From: Pholis gunnellus
Taxonomy: Eukaryota; Chordata; Actinopteri; Perciformes; Pholidae
Length of the DNA: 64,000 nucleotides
Direction of reading: 5' to 3'
Assembly (NCBI GenBank): GCA_910591455.2
Contig: OU342822.1
Span: 19,123,763-19,187,762, forward strand
Shown piece by piece: positions 1 to 12,770 of the stretch (position 1 is the stretch's first letter; each line of letters opens with the position of its first letter). Made by a program: the position numbers and the translations under genes. The notes under the pieces were generated by a model. That model ran no database searches. It worked only from the letters and a program-made list of their open reading frames with translations, and was not told the DNA's origin.

Positions 1-161
1 GAAGCTATTTGGACTTTCCTAGTTCTGAAAAGACGGACCGTCAGCGGTGCCGACTTTGGCGACTTTCTCGCTAGATTTAGCAACATTAGAGAGCTGCTAG
101 CTACGTTCATTATAAAAAGAGTGAGCAATGTAGTATGTTGAAGCGGTTTGAATCTACCCAC

Positions 162-3100
162 CATGTCGCTGTCTGTGTGCTGGAGCCAGTTCCTCTTCAC
201 GGCCTCTTTGTAAGTCTGGAACTTCAGAGGAGGACATTCATCCTTTCTCCCTCTTCCTCCATCTCTTTTGATCTCGCTCCCTCCTGCGGATCCAGCATCC
301 GGTCCTTCGGTCTCTCCTCCGTCCTGCTCTTCGACGGCATCCCCCTCATCCTCCTCCTCCTCTTCCTCGACTCCTCCCATCTCTTGATTGTCGTCTTTGG
401 TTGCCTCGTGAGGCACCAGAGACGTGAGGTAGACGGGCTGGAGACAACAGCGGGGACACGTTAACAGTTGTGGAAGCTCCTCTGAAAATGCTTTGCTGCA
501 CGTTTTTAGCAGCAATGTAAACGTACAACGCACAACAAACAAGAGCGGTAAACTTACAAAGCGTCTCTCTAACGTGCGCTTGATGTATTGAGGGATGATG
601 CCGATCTGAGGTAAGAGCGAGAGGATGACCTCCCCGAGGCTGTCCGCTGTCACCACACTGTTCAACCACTCGGTGTACGATATGGACTGCGAAAGAACAA
701 TAAACAGCATTAAGAAATGTGCTATTTTCCCCTCGTGAATACCAGGTTTATTTGGTGTTTCGTTACAGATATGTATTCAGAATTACACGGTAATGTGGCA
801 TCATAGAAACAGAGTGGAGAAAACATATTTCCAACGTCAGAAAGTCCTTTTGAAAACCTACCGACTGGCTGAGGTCTTCTGGTACCAGATACATTTATAA
901 ACTACGTTATGTTTAAAAGTGTTCGTTCTGACGTCCATGAGCGTCGTGCCCACAATTAAAAGAAGTCACTGAAGAGCAAAGCTGATCTATCGTGCACTCC
1001 GTGGCTGATTTGAAGGAAAAGCCCAATGACTGAAAAGATGGACACGATTACGTCACACTCACCCACAGAGTGACGGTCCGAGGAATTGCGAAGATGGCGC
1101 GCAACTGATGGTCAAAGTAATGCACTCCCTGTGAACCGTACCTAAAAGAAAAGAAAATCACAAAGTCAGGATATCTCACGTTACAGATGGACGTTTATGG
1201 ACGTTATGAATACAGAAGCACCGATCGATCGGCCGAATAACACGACATACAAAACATTACAAACAGCAAAGCTGGACACGATACACACGACAGAAACAGA
1301 AACAGCTTTTGCACAATAACATACAATTGGATAACTTTAGTATTTTAGGGCGGACTATGTGGGATTGAATTTATACGGGTATTTAATGTAGTTTTTGGAA
1401 TAGTCAGAATATCTTCATTTTGAAGATGCTCGTCAATCATAGTTCTTAGAAAGAAGTGATGACGGAGAGGACAAAGAGAAGCCGCCTCCTCACGCTGCGT
1501 AGGTGTTCTCCTGGGCCAACAGGACTCCGGGTGCGTTCAGGGGCCAGTAGATCTCATTGGTCAGGTAGCGTTTCTGGACCGTGATCGGATGGTAGAGCCT
1601 CCTCAGATCCCACGTCTTCACATAGCGGTCTTCTCCTGCGGTCACCAACAAGAACCTGAGAGAGAAGGAGAAAGTTAGTTTATGGTGGGAAGCGGTCCAT
1701 GATTAAGCATCGGTAGCATCATGTAAACGTGGACTTTTGAGGCAGATATGTTTACGTCAAATAAATCATTTTATATTTATACATACGTCGATAATATATC
1801 TCTGTGATGAGCTCATACGTGCACACATCCACCCCCCCCACCTCACATTGATTAAATCTGACAGCGATGTCGACCATCAAACAAATGAAGACGGAGCAAT
1901 CAATACGGATTTCATTGTGACAAAAAAACAGTGTGAATGTGGAGAGGAAGAGATGACAAACTGTGCAGGTGGAAGAAAAAATAAAAAGTAGAACAGAGAG
2001 AGAGAGACTGTTTAATTAAAGAGCAGTGATCCAGATACGTGTCCTCCGAGTCTCCCTCTGGAGGATTAATCTTCTTATTCACGTACGTGGTTCAACTTTA
2101 GGTTAATACCTATTCCTATTTTACATGTGCCTTTGCAGAAGATCGACTCAAAAGTGTGAAGCACAAACGATGAGTAATGGACATAATGGATTCGTGCCAG
2201 AGATGAACTTCAAAGAGGAAAGTAGCTTCAGATATGCAACTTTAACTGCGTTTGAGTCACGATTGTTTGGGACGTTATGCGTTAGTACTTCTTCTATTGG
2301 CTGACCCAAAGTTACCATTAGAGAATGCCTCATGTGCATATTTACACGTAATATTAATGGTGATATATCAAAATACGGGTGAAAGGAGTCTGACCTGGAG
2401 GCGGGGCAGAAGGCCAGGGCCCGGACGGCGTTGTCGTGAGCCAGGAGGCATCGGTAGGGCAGCAGGCTGAGGGACTCGGACTCTCGCAACCGCAACAGCG
2501 GCGACTTTGTGGACAGATCCCACAGACCTACAACACCTGGAGACAGAGAGAGAGAATGTGACACACAAGACTAAACAAAGACAGAAAACACCGGCTCAGA
2601 GTAACTTGAAGACAGATGAAAAAGGAGCGATATTGGTAGAAAAGAATAAAGAGGCAGATGAACCTGAGGGGATTTAGACTCTTCATCCGTTTGTTCTGTC
2701 AAACGCTGAACCGATTAATCAAGAAATCAATTCATACCGTCATAAAATCCAACGGCCATTATATTGTGAGGTTTCTCAGGCAGCCAATCCATGGACAGGA
2801 CTTGTCCGCTCTTCTCACGGCGAGGGGCTTTGAAGGAGCCCAGCTTCAGCGTCAACACCGCTTCTGCCTGCAGAACACAAGATCCGTCAAACGTCACGTA
2901 AACCGCAGCGTTGGATATTATATGGTCATATACTATATATATATATATATATAGATGAGGTATTTCATGACCTATTGTGTATGTCTGCAGAATTGAAGCC
3001 TACCTGGTAAATCGGCAACTGTTTACTGTCTTTTCCTGCAGAGAGAGAAACATGAAGCACACTTTCTGTTTTATGATTATTGGTAACGAGGATAAAACTA

Positions 3101-4483
3101 AGCACAGGATGCAGCGAGAACAGCAATGAACTGCTGGATGTTAAGAACCACTTCAGAGGTGCTTCTGCCCCGACGATCAGCGCTGTGTTTAATAGAGGTA
3201 GAATCCAATAACTAAAAAAAATAAAAAAGGCGTCCCGACTGTTCCCCATCATTAGCTTCCTCCTCCCAGTGTTCGGATCGATACGGAGCCCTCCTCACTG
3301 TTCAGCACCTTCCATCAACTCGCCTCAGCCTTTAGGAAAACACACACACTCACACTTTTATACCATCGTCTGACGGAGTAAATCAAGTCCCGATCTTTAG
3401 CCTCTTCCCAGACCAGCGTTCAGACCCGGGTCGACCTCAGACCTTCACAACCCCCGAGCTGGAGGTTACCGGAGACCCACATCTCAAGATGCACCGATCG
3501 ATCGAGACCGGGCAGTCACTTTCATAATTCACATATTTTTTTGTGGGTCACATTTACACGCGTGTGTGTGTGTGTTTGTGACACAAACCACTTGTGTCAC
3601 TGAGTGAAGAAGACACAAAACTCCACAATAATCTGTGGAGAAGCAAACCTTAAAAACATGTGGTCTATCTACGATAGTTTAGAACGGTTGAAATGATTTT
3701 TTGAGCGGTTCCAAGACGTTGGTAAAAAGTTTGGAGACGTGAAAATAGTAAATTGGAATCGGCCAAAAAATTTGCAATCGGTGCAAAAATCTATATTTGG
3801 GAGTAAACAGTATAATACTGGCTTTTAGTGGTACTTGAGTACTTGTAATATCAAATATAAACAGAGATTAGAGTGCATTACCAAAGGGAGTCTTTGTTCA
3901 GTCTGGTTTGCATAATTCACAGGAATCGTTCTGTTAACGTGTCAATAAATAATCATAAATACATCTGATGTTACCGTCACATAAAGCGAGTCCGGTGTTC
4001 AACCAGGAACCCAACTTTACCAATAAACAGTTTAAACCCTGACCTCAGCATTCGAGGCCGATGACAGACTGGTTCTCGTGGTGAATATAAGTACAACACA
4101 CGATCAGAAGCACTTCATCTGGGCTTTACTGTGCCCCCCCCCCCCCCCCCCCATGATGATTGACAGAGTCGGGATACAAGAGGTGTCCGCTACTCGACCT
4201 GAAATTCATGGCTTCCAACACTAACAACTGGCTCAGCGATGCATCTTCTTTGTCATTTCAATTATAGATCCTTGTCTGACGGAGAACGGTGCTGTAAATT
4301 ATGTGCGTTCACTCGCAGTCTCGCTTTCTCCCTTTTGTCTTTTTCTCCTCCTCCTCCTCCTCCTCTGCAGCTTTTAACAGCCTCCTCCTCATTCATTCTG
4401 GTGACTGGACGGACAAAAGCCATTTATAATTATCTGTCGCAAAACAGCACTGGGCTGCTGGAGGAAAAACCAGAACAAAAACA

Positions 4484-4514
<31 letters not shown>

Positions 4515-6459
4515 CTTTAACCCCGTCTAAGCCAATTTCACCTTTAACCCATTCAGTTGAATTCCCGCTCGTGCTCATGTAAGATAGCTAATCTGCATTC
4601 AATTAGTGCTCATCATGTCAGGCTATAATAAGCTATAAACACAATTCTCTGGTCATTATTCACTTGGTTAGATCCTCCTCCTCCTCCTCCTCCTTCCTCT
4701 GGGGAACATTAATGTTGGCACCAAAGTTTGTGACGATCCAACTTGTAGAAGTAAAGATATTTAACTAGATCTGTGGGTCGCCAATTTGCTGAATTCTTCC
4801 ATTGAATTTCTGCCGTTGTCTTTTATTTCTGCAGTACTCCTTTAGGCCACACGAGGGAGCCTGAATGCTGATAATTGAAGCCGATTCATACAATTTAATC
4901 TAATATAAAAAGGCTAGCTTACATTCCGTTTGTTTCACTGATGAGAGGAAATGAAAACAGTGAGATCGCCTCTGACTAAAGCCTAAAGTATTTTAAATGT
5001 TCTCAATAACACAAAACGAAACACAGAAACCATAATCTATCTAATAAAATGTAAAACATTCAAAAACATTTTGGAGGCTTTTGTTTTGGTTTATCAGACT
5101 CGAGACTTCTTGAAATCGCGGCTGTGACTCAGTTTGAAAGCTCGGTATTAGATCAAGTCGTCTGTGTGTGTGTTCAGCCACCTTTCCATCCAATAACGAT
5201 AACCTACGGGTGGAAGCAGGGGGCTGATGGAGGAGCTCTACTGAAGCTGGAACCAATGACCCACGGCTACAAAATAAAATGGAAACCAGACTCCATGAAG
5301 CATTGGGGCAAAGAAAAAAAGAAAAGCATGTAAATGTCAGGTTCTATGTGGCTTTCTATGTCCATATTGCACTGGAAATTATTCTTCAGTGTAAAACCAA
5401 GCCAAGTGTAATAGAGTTACCCAATATGCTGTGTATGATTTTAATATTAGCGCCTATGATGGTGTATTTAAATCAAAGTAAACTGTGTGTTTTTGCATAT
5501 TTATAACCTCTTTTACGTGTCATACAATAAATCAAGGCGAGTGAAGCTGAGTTTCTTAAAACCTGCATTCTCTCTAATGTCCACCAGGGGGCGACTCCTC
5601 TGGTTGTATAGAAGTCTATGAGAAAATGACTCTACTTCTCTCTTGATTTATTACCTCAGTAAACATTGTAAACATGAGTTTATGGTCTCAATCTCTAGTT
5701 TCAAGTCTTCTTCAATACAGCATGATGTTCATTTAGTAAATGATGGTCCATTTAGAGTCAAACAGACCATAAAGCAGGGGATGATTTAGGGCGGGGCTAC
5801 ACAGTGATTGTCTCTACCAGAGACGTATACAGCGTCTCTACGTCACCACTCAGTCCAAATATGGTCACTTCTGACACTTTCTGTTCAAACAACATGTCGA
5901 CGGCCATAAACCAAATTGTTTAGGGCTTTTATTGTGAAAGGTAAAAATGGAGGGAACGGATCATTTAATTCAGAGGAGATATGCGGTGGTTTTGGACTGT
6001 GAGGAGTATAATTAAATGTATAATAAAAAGTAAATTCAGCAAGACATCCTGGTCATTCTTCACCCAATAGAATGTCGCTGTCGCTCTACAAGCAGCGATA
6101 TCAGCCGACCCCTCGAGCTGCACCGCGCAACAGAGAAGACACGCCGCATAACACCGAGCTCAATGAGAGGAAGGAAGGGTGTGTCGACCGTGACGCGATG
6201 AAATGTGAGAGAAGGTTTGTTTATATACGAGAAACACTACGATCTTAGACTGGTGCAGTGTTTAATCAGATTAGCGCACACACACACACACAGACACACA
6301 CACACAGACATAACCGTGTTCCTGTGTATGATGGATGTGGCAGATAATATCACCATTAATCTCATTCATCCAGTCTTCTATCAGCAGAGCTCCGTGAACT
6401 AGACCCCAGGCTCCAGCTTCTCTACTGTCAGCATATACTCACACACTGCTGGAGGGCAT

Positions 6460-6520
<61 letters not shown>

Positions 6521-9500
6521 CAAGTGTTTCAGAGGAGCAGTTAACTGTTAAAGCTGCTTTAAACAGTTTGATGTAATAATTCATTAATAATGAATGTGAT
6601 AATCAGCTGAGATGAGGCTGAGTTTTGTACGACGTGGTTGTGAACACATTTCTTCTTCTACTTCTAAAATTCCACCGGCCTCAAAATCTTTTACTTGTTT
6701 AGAAATAAACAACGTGTTGCTCAAATTGTATTTCACATCGGGGTCATTAGTTCCTGCTGGTTTCGACTGCTCGCTGGTTAAATTAGATAAGTGGTCTCTG
6801 GATTACTGGACTAGTGGTCAGAATACGGATGAGAGCGCTGGGTGAGACTCTTTAAGACGAGATAGAAGGATGCACAAACACAATAAAGCTCGATTTCTCC
6901 TATTTCTAAACCTAGATTTGTCATTCGGCACGGCCTTTTTGTTTCTTCGTTGTGGGTGTGTGAAGAAAGAGAAAGAGTAATGGAGGTGTGCAGCACAAAT
7001 AAAAAAATCAGCCGCTGGGTGGGGTTCAGCGAGATGTGAACGAATCCGTAGTCCAGCTGTTGCCATGATCTAAAAAGCACCACTCAGACTCTGCTTCACT
7101 GCAGGAATCAACTTCCTGACTCCATGCTTCATATAAAAGGCAACACTGCCCTCTACTGACCACTAAGACACACTTCATGTCCTGGGTGTCAAGGGTTGTG
7201 CGTCATTTCTACTGTTAAGGAAAACCCCGTTGTCATCGTTATAATATTTGTAATTGAATTACAATAAATCTGCCGTTTAACTTTCCCAGTCTTACCAGTT
7301 TCCCTCTTGCTGGAGTGCAGAGCGTCCGGGTGAGGCAGGCTGTAAATGGTGACCACAGCGGTGGAGGTGGCGACCGCCAGAAGACCCAGTCTGGGCAGGA
7401 ACGGAGCCTTTTTTCAGGTGCAGCGGGGGATTTAAAATGTTTAAATATATTTACATTATTAGTCTTCAGTACTCTCATGTTGGTGGAACAACCTCCTCAC
7501 CTTTCTGCCACAGCTGGGGAGCTCCCAGCCTCCTGCGGGACACCACTTCAGAGCCCAGATGAAGCCTTCGTCCTGGGCCAAGCCGTAGGCCAGGGCCGGC
7601 TGAGAGTCCGGTCTGCTGTCGTACTCCAGCGTGCCCAGGTCCCACAGCTGAACGAGTCCGGCTCCGCCGTGCGTCTTGTTGACGCAGTGCTGGTCGTCCA
7701 TCCCTCGATGGCAGGCCAGAGCGACGTACTGGGATGCCGGAGCGCCGTCGGGCGTGGGACACCACTCCATAGCCCAGACGGGTCCGCCCGCACACAGCAA
7801 CATGTCCCAGCGATCCGGGTGAGCGGGCACCGCCGTGAACCTGGTCGGGAGACATAAACAGAGCGGCGTTAAAAAAATTAGGATTTTACTTTGAAAATAC
7901 TGAATCTGACTTTTAAAATGTCTCGTAACGAACACCAAAACATATTCTACTTTAGTTAAGCTCTCCCCCAAAGGTGTCCTGAGGCGTCTTCAGCCAGTCA
8001 CACACTACTCTTGTAAAGTAGTAAAAAGCTTGAATTCTAAATGAGTTTTTACGTAATCATGATGAAAAGCTTGGATCCTTCTCACCTGCCGAGTCTCTGC
8101 AGAGGCGTCTCCTCCTTACCGAGGCCTTCTCTGGACACTCTGAAAGCAGCCGACTGCAGCTCCTGAGGAAGGTACTTCTCCACGTCACTGAAGAACACAT
8201 GAGAACACACGAACCTTCAACGATCGCTGTATAGAAAGTAGAGCAGCGTGGGGAGCGCTCACGTGCACTAAAATGCATGCACGGCCGGCCCGTCTACGTC
8301 AACAAAGCACACAAAACCTCATTCTAGACACTACTCCACTTTATCTTTACACAGACAATAGTTGTGTGCTGCTACATTAATGCTCTGAATGTTAAATGCA
8401 GCTCCTTTAAAATACGGTACGACTTTATTTTGATGACTTTGGGAGTTCTCCGTCTTGTAGAAAACGTTATTGTCTCAATGATTACAAACACAAGTTAAAG
8501 GTTAACTACCTACCTTGGTGGAACGAGGTTCCAGACACTGGTGGAGGGGACCCACTCTGGGAACACCCAGCTGCTGTAGTGCTCCTCCCGGCTGGAACAC
8601 ACACAGTGAATGTCAGTGAATTTGTGGGATAATATCGTGGCTGAGTTAGTTCATTACGTTATTATTACGCGTGTGGTTTGAGAAAAAGACGACAGTCGTG
8701 AGTGAAGCTACTTACAACTTCTTGGTCGTCTTCGTGGCGTCCCAAACCGTTCTCATGATGTTGGTCGTGAGCCCGTTGGGGGTTTTGGTATTCGGGCCTG
8801 TCTGCAGGAAGAGAAGAAGAAGAGTTTATAGTTTCATTTCTTCAGTAACGGTTCTGCAGAGATCCAAAGTTTGTCTTAAAGACTACAGAGTCTCTGTATC
8901 CCAATATTTGATCTCAACCAATCAGAACGAAGCAGAAGGTTCGACTAACGTGACACTTGTGGACATGAAACGTGGCGGGACTTCTTCCGTCGGTCCCCGA
9001 GTCAGAGTCTGAGTTCTCTGCCTCCCCTTCGTCTTCCATCTCCTCAACATCCTCTTCTTCGCCACCTGGAACGAAGTCCTCGTCTTCTGCAGCGTCGCTG
9101 TCGCAACGTTTCCTCTTCTGGCCTTTACGTCCTGAAACGAATGAAAAGAATTATCATATTCTAAGTATTCCTGTCAGAGTATGTAGGGGTTTTACTGCTA
9201 TTAGTGCAGGGTGACCCACAACGACCACGACAGTACCTTTGCTTCCTTTGAGACTCCTCCGCTCCGAGGCTGAGTGTCCGCGGGTGATTTCACTGTCGCA
9301 CTCTGGCTGGGAGCCGGACTCATCGCTGGGATGGTTGAGCACTTCTTTTGCCAAAATTTGGAGGTACTTCAACGCCCTGGAGAGACATTTTAAACATAGA
9401 ATAACTACATTACCCTGAGATGATGTGTATGCATGCAGAACGTCTGAACTTGCAACCCCCCCCCCCCCCCGGTACCTCTACGCTTAACTGACTGTTTGCA

Positions 9501-10608
9501 GGTCTAATGAATGTAACTCACGCTTTAGCAGCACCTCTCCTGTGGCGCCCGCTCGGCGTGGTCTCCTCCTCGGGTTCTATCGGAGGATCCTCTTGAGCCG
9601 CCTCACACGGGGGTTCTGCAACCGGTTCCTTCGCAGGCTGCTTCCTCACATACTTTCTCTTTGGCTTTGGCGTCCCGTTTTCCAGCTGCACGGCGTCTAC
9701 GACCCCACCCTCCCCATCGGTGGTGTTGGGAGTTTTCTTGGCGGGGGTTTTCTTGGCGGGAGTTCTTTTGGCGGGAGTTTTCTTGGCGGGACTCCTTTTC
9801 GCCGGGGTCTTCTTGGCTCTCGTCGCCTTTTTAGGGGTTTCCTCCTCAGGTTCCCCATCGGACTCCTCGGCCGTTCCGTCGGTAGCTTCTTCTGGTTCCA
9901 CGTCTTCGGTCTCAGCTTTGCCGCTCTTTGCCGGAGTTCTTTTAGAAGCCGCTCCTCTGCCTCCTCCCGACCTCGTTCTTGGTGGTTTTTCTTGGGCACT
10001 TTGCACATCAGACGGTTCATCGGTTTCATAATCACAATATTTTGTGTTTTTCCTCCGTTGTCGTCCTCTGGAGCTGGGTGTTAAACCTGCCGGCTTCTCT
10101 TGCCCTGCGTGGAGAGAGACGTTATTACTGCACAGGTATAAAAACATGTATCAAAAACACAGTTAAGAGACTATAGCTTCACTAAAAGTGTGCACAACTA
10201 TCACCAAACGTTACTCTTACAGGAATGTACCAATATATGTATAATATAGAGGTGGAAGTGACCACAAACGGGTAATTCATGCTCCTGAATTAGCAAATTG
10301 TGCAAACTAATGAATCATTTTTGCTCTCAAATTAATCATGAAGGCACAAAAAATGAATGCATTAATGAATTAATTTAAAAGGAATTAATTCAGAATTAAA
10401 CCCCCAACACAGCGGCCGTCCTGCCACAACAACATTTTGCAACATTATCATAAATTACTCGTGTTTTCCCTTCATGACACCTTTATAATAGATTGTAACC
10501 TCGTGCATGAGAATGTTAGCTCTGTATCACCTGGTCCAGAGTCAATGGGATCCATCGGCCCGGTGGTTCTGGTGCTGGTTCAGTCAGAAGCCTCCTCCTC
10601 ATGGAGCA
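162..10608 (-). CDS. gtf3c2: gtf3c2, general transcription factor IIIC subunit 2 (TFIIIC110), 3'-truncated by window edge
   Basis: TFIIIC110 is a WD40 subunit of TFIIIC, which binds tRNA-type internal promoters and recruits TFIIIB and RNA polymerase III in the nucleus. Coding exons in transcript order: 10555-10531, 10104-9522, 9376-9237, 9131-8950, 8801-8716, 8591-8514, 8187-8086, 7840-7501, 7407-7296, 3035-3004, 2867-2738, 2536-2395, 1655-1494, 1141-1063, 686-558, 437-162. Phases agree at every junction, giving 866 codons. The start is MDPIDSGPG at 10555, which splices in frame into GQEKPAGL. Recalled human TFIIIC110 matches include RRRAAQVALLYLQELAEEL against RRGAAKAALKYLQILAKEVL, AHPDRWD...GGPVWAMEWCP...ASQYVAL (7501-7840), LLAHDNAVRAL (2395-2536) and TAGEDRYVKTWDLRR (1494-1655). 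A basic/acidic N-terminal half precedes the WD repeats from about residue 399. The 162-437 exon has a Glu-rich linker. The mammalian C-terminus that should follow lies beyond position 1. The long intron 3036-7295 contains repeats. The 8950 donor (GTTAGT) and the 7407 acceptor are weaker than the rest. Confidence 0.93.
5541..5871 (+). repeat. Dispersed repeat, copy A
   Basis: This segment in a gtf3c2 intron is highly similar to the reverse complement of 24037-24390. Shared landmarks are CTCTCTAATGTCCACCAGGG, TAAACATTGTAAACATGAGT, TACAGCATGATGTTCATTTA and CCAAATATGGTCAC. A partial copy lies at about 27,340-27,445. Confidence 0.8.
6462..6518. repeat. (GT)n microsatellite
   Basis: An uninterrupted GT dinucleotide run of about 57 bp in a gtf3c2 intron, the longest in the window. 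Confidence 0.95.
7501..7840 (-). CDS. gtf3c2: gtf3c2 exon carrying the most conserved WD40 segment
   Basis: The exon encodes about 113 residues beginning RFTAVPAHPDRWDM and ending GWELPSCGRK. It is the best anchor for the gene identity. The order of AHPDRWD, GGPVWAMEWCP, ASQYVALACH, GLVQLWDLGTL, YGLAQDEGFIWALKWCP and GWELP follows recalled human TFIIIC110 (AHPERWD, GGPLWALDWCP, ASQYVALFS, LLQLWGLGTL, YGIACDNGCIWDLKFCP, AWELP). WD-type dipeptides (LWDL) end beta-propeller blades. Splice sites are CCCGACCAG at the acceptor and GTGAGG at the donor. Confidence 0.93.
9522..10104 (-). CDS. gtf3c2: gtf3c2 coding exon 2: basic TPAK-repeat, histone-H1-like N-terminal region
   Basis: This 583-nt exon encodes about residues 9-202. 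It holds an acidic Ser/Glu stretch (EEATDGTAEESDGEPEEE), then a run of Lys/Ala/Pro/Thr units of the KKTPAKRTPAK type (about eight copies within + strand 9,720-9,830), then KPKRKYVRK and a Pro/Glu-rich tail. Such repeats resemble histone H1 C-terminal tails and AT-hook-flanking sequence, so non-specific DNA contact is plausible but inferred. The mammalian protein has basic AT-hook-like motifs (RGRKSK) in the corresponding region. The exon opens in phase 1 at CAG/GGCAAG and ends in phase 2 at GTGAGT. Confidence 0.88.
10531..10555 (-). CDS. gtf3c2: gtf3c2 initiator exon (coding part)
   Basis: The ATG at 10555-10553 reads MDPIDSGP and ends with one base of a Gly codon before a GTGATA donor, which gives the phase the next exon needs. 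A good acceptor (TTGATTTGTGTTGTGTTAG) places the exon start at 10608. An earlier ATG in the same exon at 10602 is in another frame and stops soon after the splice, so it is treated as a uORF. Confidence 0.72.
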
Positions 10609-11253
10609 CTAACACAACACAAATCAAGACATTTTATGAACCACATCTGAGGGTGTGGTACAAACAAACACCCGGAGATGCATTTATGAAAAGGTGACGT
10701 TATACAGTTAGTACACATGCACTAATATTTCATCATACTTCAGTGTTTCCTCCTGTTCTGGACTGACTGGGCTCAACGTCGTAAAGACAGTGACTGCTGA
10801 CCCTGAGAGGTCGTTATTGTGTGTTTACGCCTCCATAAGTAGTTTAGAAACACTTACTGTGGAAACATCGCGTTATCTGAGACCACTGACCCAAACCTCA
10901 TCGGGTTTTGTGAGTTTTATGTTTTATTCCGCATTCTTCAGTGTAAATCGGCGATAGACACACAGATATATAACTATACTTGTCACATGTTAACCACCCA
11001 TCAATTCGGCATATGTTTCAGATATCACACGTGCAAGGACCAAGTTATTCAAGTGGTTTGCAGGCTTGCAGTCTTGCAGCGAGCATGCTATTGAGCTAAC
11101 ACCACACAGCTAATGCTAAACGCTGCTAAAGTGGTCAGTGGAGTGTGAGCGCTTCCTACACCGGCGTTCAGTCGCGTAAACCCTCTTTACATCGGCCGGT
11201 AACGTGAAGGACGTTTCGGGTTACACGCTCGCTGGTGGCCATTAAAAGCTTAC

Positions 11254-11510
11254 CCTGCGTGCACCAGAGGCTCAACTCCTCGGTGGCGAAGGCTGAAAAC
11301 GCGTCGTACCGGAGCCCGAGACGCCTGCGTTTGGCTCCTCGGGATCGAATCCCAACCTCGACAAGAAGATCTCGCGGAAGGTCGACGGAGGCGCGGACAC
11401 GTACCGGACGTGAGGGTCCCGCCGTTAACGCGCAACTAAAATATAAACACCACACGCGCCGAGTCCACTGATTCCGGTTTGGCTGAAAGTCGCTTTCTGC
11501 TCGCGTTTAG
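11254..11510 (-). other. gtf3c2: Probable gtf3c2 5'UTR exon and promoter region
   Basis: A GC- and CpG-rich block ends on the minus strand in GCACGCAG/G followed by GTAAGC at about 11253. It stays open in one frame across its length but has no ATG in that frame, so I read it as a noncoding first exon spliced to 10608. The transcription start is not defined. CpG density drops sharply to the right of about 11,580. Confidence 0.5.
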
Positions 11511-11579
11511 ACCGCCATGTTACTGTACCGGCATGGTGACCCACACCGCCCCCTAGCGGCAGAGCGCGGAACTACACCG

Positions 11580-12770
11580 GGTTACTACTGTAGCAGTCGC
11601 GAGTTCAAACCACAGAATAACCAAATATCAATATTATGTTTGTATTCTATAAAGGAGGAAGTATTCAGACCATTATTAAAGTAGAAGTACTAATACAACA
11701 CTGTAAAAATAATAGTCTGATACAGCTGAAAGTCCTGCTTTGAAAATGTAACTCAAAATGAAATGACCGATGTGTTTATTAATTTTTGAGAGCATAGCTG
11801 GAATACAAAAATTTAAATAAATTTAAAAAAAATTAAAAGCCACCGCACAAACATCCAGTGCAATAACAGCCACAGTCATAATTAAATAAAATACAAAACA
11901 ATTACATTTCTCTTTAAAAAAAAAAAATCCAGATGCATTGGGTTTGCGGTCTATTTTCCACACTTGCAAGATTCTGAAACGTTTCTGAAAATGTTATTAA
12001 GTTGTATAATCAGAACAATGTATTTAAAGTAAAAGTAATCAAGTGACTGTTACATTATATCGTTAGATTGTTATTACTCGTGCAGTAATGCAATAACTGT
12101 TCGTGGTTTTCTTTGGCATCAGTTGATTTTAACATTTAAATATGTTATTTAGTTCTTCAAATTATCTTCAGTGCAGAAAAAAGACAAAGACACACCTTTT
12201 CTCAAAGTACTTCAGGTTGCAACACTTATGCACTTAAAATAAAATTCAGAATGCATTCAAAGTGTTTGACTCTGTGGCATTTTATTTTACTTAAGTAAAT
12301 AATCCAAATGTTTATTTCACTACTGCCAAACACAAACATGTTAAAACACATTATTAAACATGTACAAATATATTTGAATGTGTAAAATAGTTATCACAGC
12401 ATATGAATATTAATGATCATTCATAAAACAATCATAAAGTCCGTTTTTATCTTCCATACCCTGTAATTTAAATTTTTTTATAGAATTCTACTTAAACACA
12501 CTTTTATATTCTATTGTATTATTTGTTTTTGTGTCTAAAACACAAGCTCAGATGTTGATCTTGTTACTGAAGACACGGAGCCCCAACATGACCATGAATT
12601 CAACTTTTAATCATCCGTGTGGTTAGAACAATGCTGGTATACCATGAAAAAACAAACAAGTAACAACATATTAAATGTACAGATTTGTAACATAAATTCA
12701 GCAGAGATCATAACAAGTAAACCTTGAATATAAATGATGTCGCACACGACGGAAGAAAAATAGAATGAAG
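11580..12770. other. Intergenic gap between gtf3c2 promoter and znf512 3' end
   Basis: AT-rich sequence with no supportable gene. It includes fragments of a common teleost dispersed repeat (AGTAGAAGTACTAATACAACACTGTAAAAAT at about 11,680, and CAGTAATGCAATAACTG-type segments). Where the znf512 3'UTR ends within or just above this gap is unknown. Confidence 0.5.

Larger units (their letters stand above)
3036..7295. other. Large gtf3c2 intron with repeats
   Basis: This 4.3-kb intron separates the exons ending at 7296 and starting at 3035. It contains poly-C at 4134-4152, (CA)n at about 4489-4514, CA-rich DNA at about 6279-6306, (GT)n at 6462-6518, and a copy of a dispersed repeat at 5541-5871. 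A degraded transposon-like segment at about 3487-3785 starts with GATGCACCGATC and ends near AATCGGTGCA. No additional coding exon is convincing. Confidence 0.6.

Noticed and set aside
135..464. Plus-strand ORF at the left edge
   Set aside because: Antisense to the gtf3c2 exon 162-437, whose minus frame gives LKFQTYKEAVKRNW with correct splice phase.
9542..10084. Plus-strand ORFs with Gly/Phe/Leu repeats opposite the gtf3c2 TPAK exon
   Set aside because: Complement of a low-complexity coding repeat. The minus frame links in phase with conserved exons.
11168..11455. Open minus frame over the first gtf3c2 exon as an N-terminal coding extension
   Set aside because: It has the right phase but no ATG; its first codon is GTG. 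The 10555 ATG exon gives a normal start.
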